Under the pieces are notes generated by a model. The model saw only the letters and a list, made by a program, of their open reading frames with translations, was not told the DNA's origin and searched no databases. This document shows, in pieces, positions 61,954 to 64,000 of a stretch of 64,000 nucleotides of DNA; position 1 is the first letter of the stretch; each line of letters opens with the position of its first letter. The position numbers and the translations under genes are program-made. The DNA comes from Faecalicoccus pleomorphus DSM 20574 (GTDB lineage Bacteria; Bacillota_I; Bacilli_A; Erysipelotrichales; Erysipelotrichaceae): assembly GCF_000420345.1 (NCBI RefSeq), contig NZ_ATUT01000005.1, positions 1-64,000 on the forward strand, read 5' to 3'.

Positions 61954-62772
61954 ATAATGTTGGAAGCATCAAGCGCCTGTATTTTTGATGCGTCTGAAAG
62001 TGTATCTGTATTCCATCGAAACTGATCGTAATTATGTAAATACGAAACATCGACAGTACAGACGGATACTTTTCAAACCATTTAGGATACTGTTCTGCCA
62101 TGGTTTGCTGTGCCAGCACGATTGCATCCGAGGTCCCTGTCTGATCCAAATCGGTTCCGCAAATTCGGACACCAGGAGGCGATGCGTGCACCAACAAAAC
62201 ACTTCCATCTTCACAAACGCCTAAAACAATATACACATGTTCTTCATTCGACATAATATCGCCAGGTTTAAAGTCGGAGACAGCATTTCTGGGCGTATAG
62301 GAACCCCACCAAAAGTCCGCAAATGCCTTCGCCATCTCACTAGATTTCATTACATATCCTTCTTGCCCCGATTCAGTCTGCATAAGATTATAGATAGCCC
62401 ATCCTACATAACCGGAACAATCCAATCCATCGTGAATCTGATACAAGGTATTTTGATAATCATACAATGCATCCTGTTCTTCAAAAAAAGAGGCCCAGTG
62501 ATCAAAAACACCAATCGTGACGGCTTCCACTCCGGCACCGGTATCCTCTTCGTTCCATCCTCCGCCCCAGACATACATCGTTTGTCCGACCGGTTCAATC
62601 GCAATCTCTAAAAAGCGTTCTAAAGACAAATTCGATTGTTTTGATGATGTACTCGGTTCTGAATGACTGGAAGGCGAAGCATTTCTATGCAGCATGGATA
62701 AGCACAATGTGATGATCAAACATATAGGAATGCATAATAAAAGTAAGTTTTATATTTAATTTTCGTTTCATA
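61931..62772 (-). pseudogene. NlpC/P60-type cell-wall hydrolase gene with two inferred frameshifts
   Basis: A good start (ATG at 62772-62770 behind GGAGGAG) reads MKRKLNIKL and then leaves the coding frame; the hydrophobic signal LLLLCIPICLIITLCLSM is in the next frame, reached by removing one base of the A run at about 62749-62752. The long central frame (to about 62080) has the catalytic Cys in GLDCSGYVGWAIY and the His in EEHVYIVLG, after a YVWGGGW substrate loop. The C-terminal family-like tail (SYLHNYDQFRW..TLSDASKIQ) lies in a third frame and would end at 61931. The intact protein would be a secreted peptidoglycan amidase/endopeptidase of about 280 residues. Confidence 0.65.
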
Positions 62773-62808
62773 TCTCCTCCGTATACAGTATAAAACAAAG
62801 AAAGAGAT

Positions 62809-63212
62809 CTATCCACCCGGATAGGCCTCTTCCTTTGCGTACTTATGAATGATTTTTTGAATAAGCATCAAGATTTCTTTTGCCTTTGTTTGATCTTCCC
62901 AATATTGATTCGTTCCAACCTGTGTTTTTCCTTGGAAATGTAAATAGCCAATATCGAATGGTCTGCCATCACAATTTTGATGCCAACATATAAAAAAGAA
63001 TACAATAAGACTCCCGGACGTCCAGGTCCCTTCGGAACCACAGACAAAAAAGGAGTAGATTTACCTCGATGATTAGCTCTTTCATTGAGAATGACAGCCC
63101 TTTTTATATAGCGATAATCATAAAAAACCAGAGATCCATCTAAAATATGCATCGTCTTATCTGTCGTATTAAATACTACAGAATCAAATAGAATTAACTT
63201 TGGATTCTGCAT
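62809..63212 (-). pseudogene. Small protein of unknown family, frameshifted paralogue of its neighbour
   Basis: The frame starting at ATG 63212 is a clear paralogue of the gene just upstream: shared words include DYRYIKRAVILNE, KGPG.P and YVGIKIVM. After KEK the alignment moves to the next frame, where VGTNQYWEDQTKAKE and IIHKYAKEE continue the match to a stop at 62809. Adding one base to the five-T run on the plus strand (62925-62929) restores the whole protein, about 135 residues. The function is unknown; no signal peptide or membrane segment is seen. Confidence 0.7.
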
Positions 63213-63217
63213 AGTAT

Positions 63218-63613
63218 TCAATCATTTGAATCGTTAGTATGATACTTATGAATAATCTTTAAAAGAAATTCTTCTATTTCTTTCGCACGTTTTCGATCTT
63301 CAATATATTGATTAGTACCCGTCTGCGTCTTTTCTTTGGAAGTATAAACACAAAGAATTGTTTCATCATCCATTACAATCTTGACACCAACGTAAACATA
63401 TGGATCTGTCAAGATTGCCGGAATGCCAGGACCATGCGGTAAAAGCTGAGTAAAAGGAGGCTGACTTCCTTTAAATTTAGCCTTTTCATTTAAAACCAAA
63501 GCTCTTTTAATCTTCCGATAATCGTATGTACCTTCTGTGCCATTTTCAATCATCATCGTTTTTTCCTTTGTATCAAATGAAACACCATCAAATTTTTTTA
63601 TAGTTTCTGACAT
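63218..63613 (-). CDS. Small conserved-looking protein of unknown function
   Basis: A 131-residue soluble protein: an N-terminal beta part (FDGVSFDTKEKTMMIENG), YDYRKIKRALVLNEKAKFKG, a Gly/Pro-rich turn (LPHGPGIPA), VYVGVKIVMDDETILCVYTSKEKTQTGTNQY and a C-terminal helix EDRKRAKEIEEFLLKIIHKYH. I do not recognise the family. The ATG at 63611-63613 follows GAGGTG. It is followed by a paralogue overlapping its end, so the pair comes from a tandem duplication. It lies close after the rRNA operon. Confidence 0.65.
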   Translation of the reverse strand: MSETIKKFDGVSFDTKEKTMMIENGTEGTYDYRKIKRALVLNEKAKFKGSQPPFTQLLPHGPGIPAILTDPYVYVGVKIVMDDETILCVYTSKEKTQTGTNQYIEDRKRAKEIEEFLLKIIHKYHTNDSND

Positions 63614-63701
63614 TTTGATCACCTCTTTAATATACTATAAGATTTTGTACATAAAAATACAATGGTATTAATAAAAACGGCTAAAAAGGACACTATATAA
63701 A

Positions 63702-63729
63702 CAAAAAAATCCAGTACCAATTACTGGAT
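63702..63729 (-). terminator. rRNA operon terminator
   Basis: ATCCAGTA and TACTGGAT (63709-63716 and 63722-63729) with a five-base loop; the minus strand then has seven T. It lies 8 bases beyond the 5S end. Confidence 0.85.
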
Positions 63730-63737
63730 AAAAAAAG

Positions 63738-63854
63738 GACCCGGCAACGTGCTATCTTGGCAGGGGCAGGCCCAACTATTGTCGCCGCTGAAGTGCTTAA
63801 CTTCTGAGTTCGGTATGAGTTCAGGTGGTTCCACTTCGCTATCGTCACCGGATC
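63738..63854 (-). rRNA. rrf: 5S ribosomal RNA
   Basis: The minus strand has the hallmark 5S sequences: GGTGACGATAGCGAAG near the 5' end, CCGAACTCAGAAGTTAAG in the middle and ACGTTGCCGGGTC at the 3' end. GATCCGG at the 5' end pairs with CCGGGTC at the 3' end (helix I), which sets the limits. Confidence 0.95.
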
Positions 63855-63909
63855 ATTCTTTTGAAGGATCGCTCCCTCAAAACTAAACAACATGCTCAAG
63901 ACATCTCTG

Positions 63910-64000
63910 ATTAAGTCCTCGACCGATTAGTACCGGTCAACTCCGTGTATCGCTACACTTCCATCTCCGGCCTATCTACCTTATCGTCTTTAAGGGGTCT
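63910..64000 (-). rRNA. rrl: 23S ribosomal RNA, 3' end (continues beyond the window)
   Basis: The minus strand from the window edge reads AGACCCCTTAAAGACGATAA and later ACTAATCGGTCGAGGACTT, the conserved 3' end of bacterial 23S RNA. The exact mature 3' end is approximate. It precedes the 5S gene by about 55 bases, as in a normal rrn operon. Confidence 0.9.

Noticed and set aside
63693-63899. Short minus-strand open frame beside the rRNA operon
   Set aside because: It is the 5S gene and its spacers read as protein.
1-64000. CRISPR arrays, tRNA genes, prophage or complete insertion sequences
   Set aside because: No regularly spaced repeats, no tRNA-like T-arm/acceptor sets, no integrase or intact transposase was found; only the Rpn fragment is transposase-like.

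Overview
The window looks like the chromosome of a low-GC, anaerobic, gut-associated Bacillota, most likely an Erysipelotrichia. The evidence is an oxygen-independent metabolism (class III ribonucleotide reductase, a second glycyl radical enzyme, fermentative iron-type alcohol dehydrogenases), strong AGGAGG-type ribosome sites, many short intrinsic terminators, a T-box leader, cre-like sites, a sortase-anchored mucin-binding surface protein and a mannose-family PTS for Amadori products. The taxon is an inference; no full 16S gene is present. One ribosomal RNA operon ends at the right edge (23S 3' end and 5S, minus strand).

Layout. 1-6303: decayed Rpn-type nuclease, a lipoprotein, gpmI, an SDR oxidoreductase, NhaC and an alpha/beta hydrolase. 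6483-9370: nrdD-nrdG with a structured leader. 9369-14718: two iron-type alcohol/glycerol dehydrogenases (gldA behind a perfect cre match), a VanY-like carboxypeptidase and a MATE pump. 14741-20335: a five-gene overlapping operon (glycyl radical enzyme, its activase, DeoR regulator, HAD phosphatase, divergent NanE-like epimerase) with its own promoter, a DeoR-like direct-repeat operator and a terminator; its substrate is not recognisable and it is the best candidate for undescribed biochemistry. 20357-24798: pyrE, a MerR/hydrolase divergent pair with a textbook 19-bp-spacer promoter, a cytidylate-kinase-like protein and tgt.

24842-34822: a surface protein, a poorly explained 0.6-kb gap, then a six-gene minus-strand operon metF - MetH activation protein - metH - ygiQ - ECF S component - DUF4430 protein, which joins a cobalamin-dependent enzyme with probable cobalamin capture; upstream lies a metY gene behind a methionine T-box. 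34921-40507: a LytTR/DUF3021 pair (LytTR with an internal TGA), cutC, an M20 dipeptidase, a glycosylasparaginase, a frameshifted TIM-barrel-like gene and an HAD phosphatase. 40653-49420: a heterodimeric ABC exporter, a GntR regulator, and a PTS IIABCD-HAD-deglycase operon for fructoselysine-type Amadori compounds with a cre-like site over the promoter.

49454-58195: YitT, GNAT and HAD genes, then a class C sortase, a 1647-residue LPSTG mucin-binding adhesin and a small pilin-like membrane protein. 58228-61953: metY-metA (MetA carries Glu111, predicting acetyl-CoA use) and a second MATE pump with an attenuator-like leader. 61931-63613: a twice-frameshifted NlpC/P60-like gene and a pair of small paralogues, one frameshifted. 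Four genes carry inferred frameshifts, in several cases at or near short homopolymers, so either local gene decay or assembly indels must be considered. Methionine is a recurring theme: metF/H, two metY copies under different control, metA and a Met T-box.
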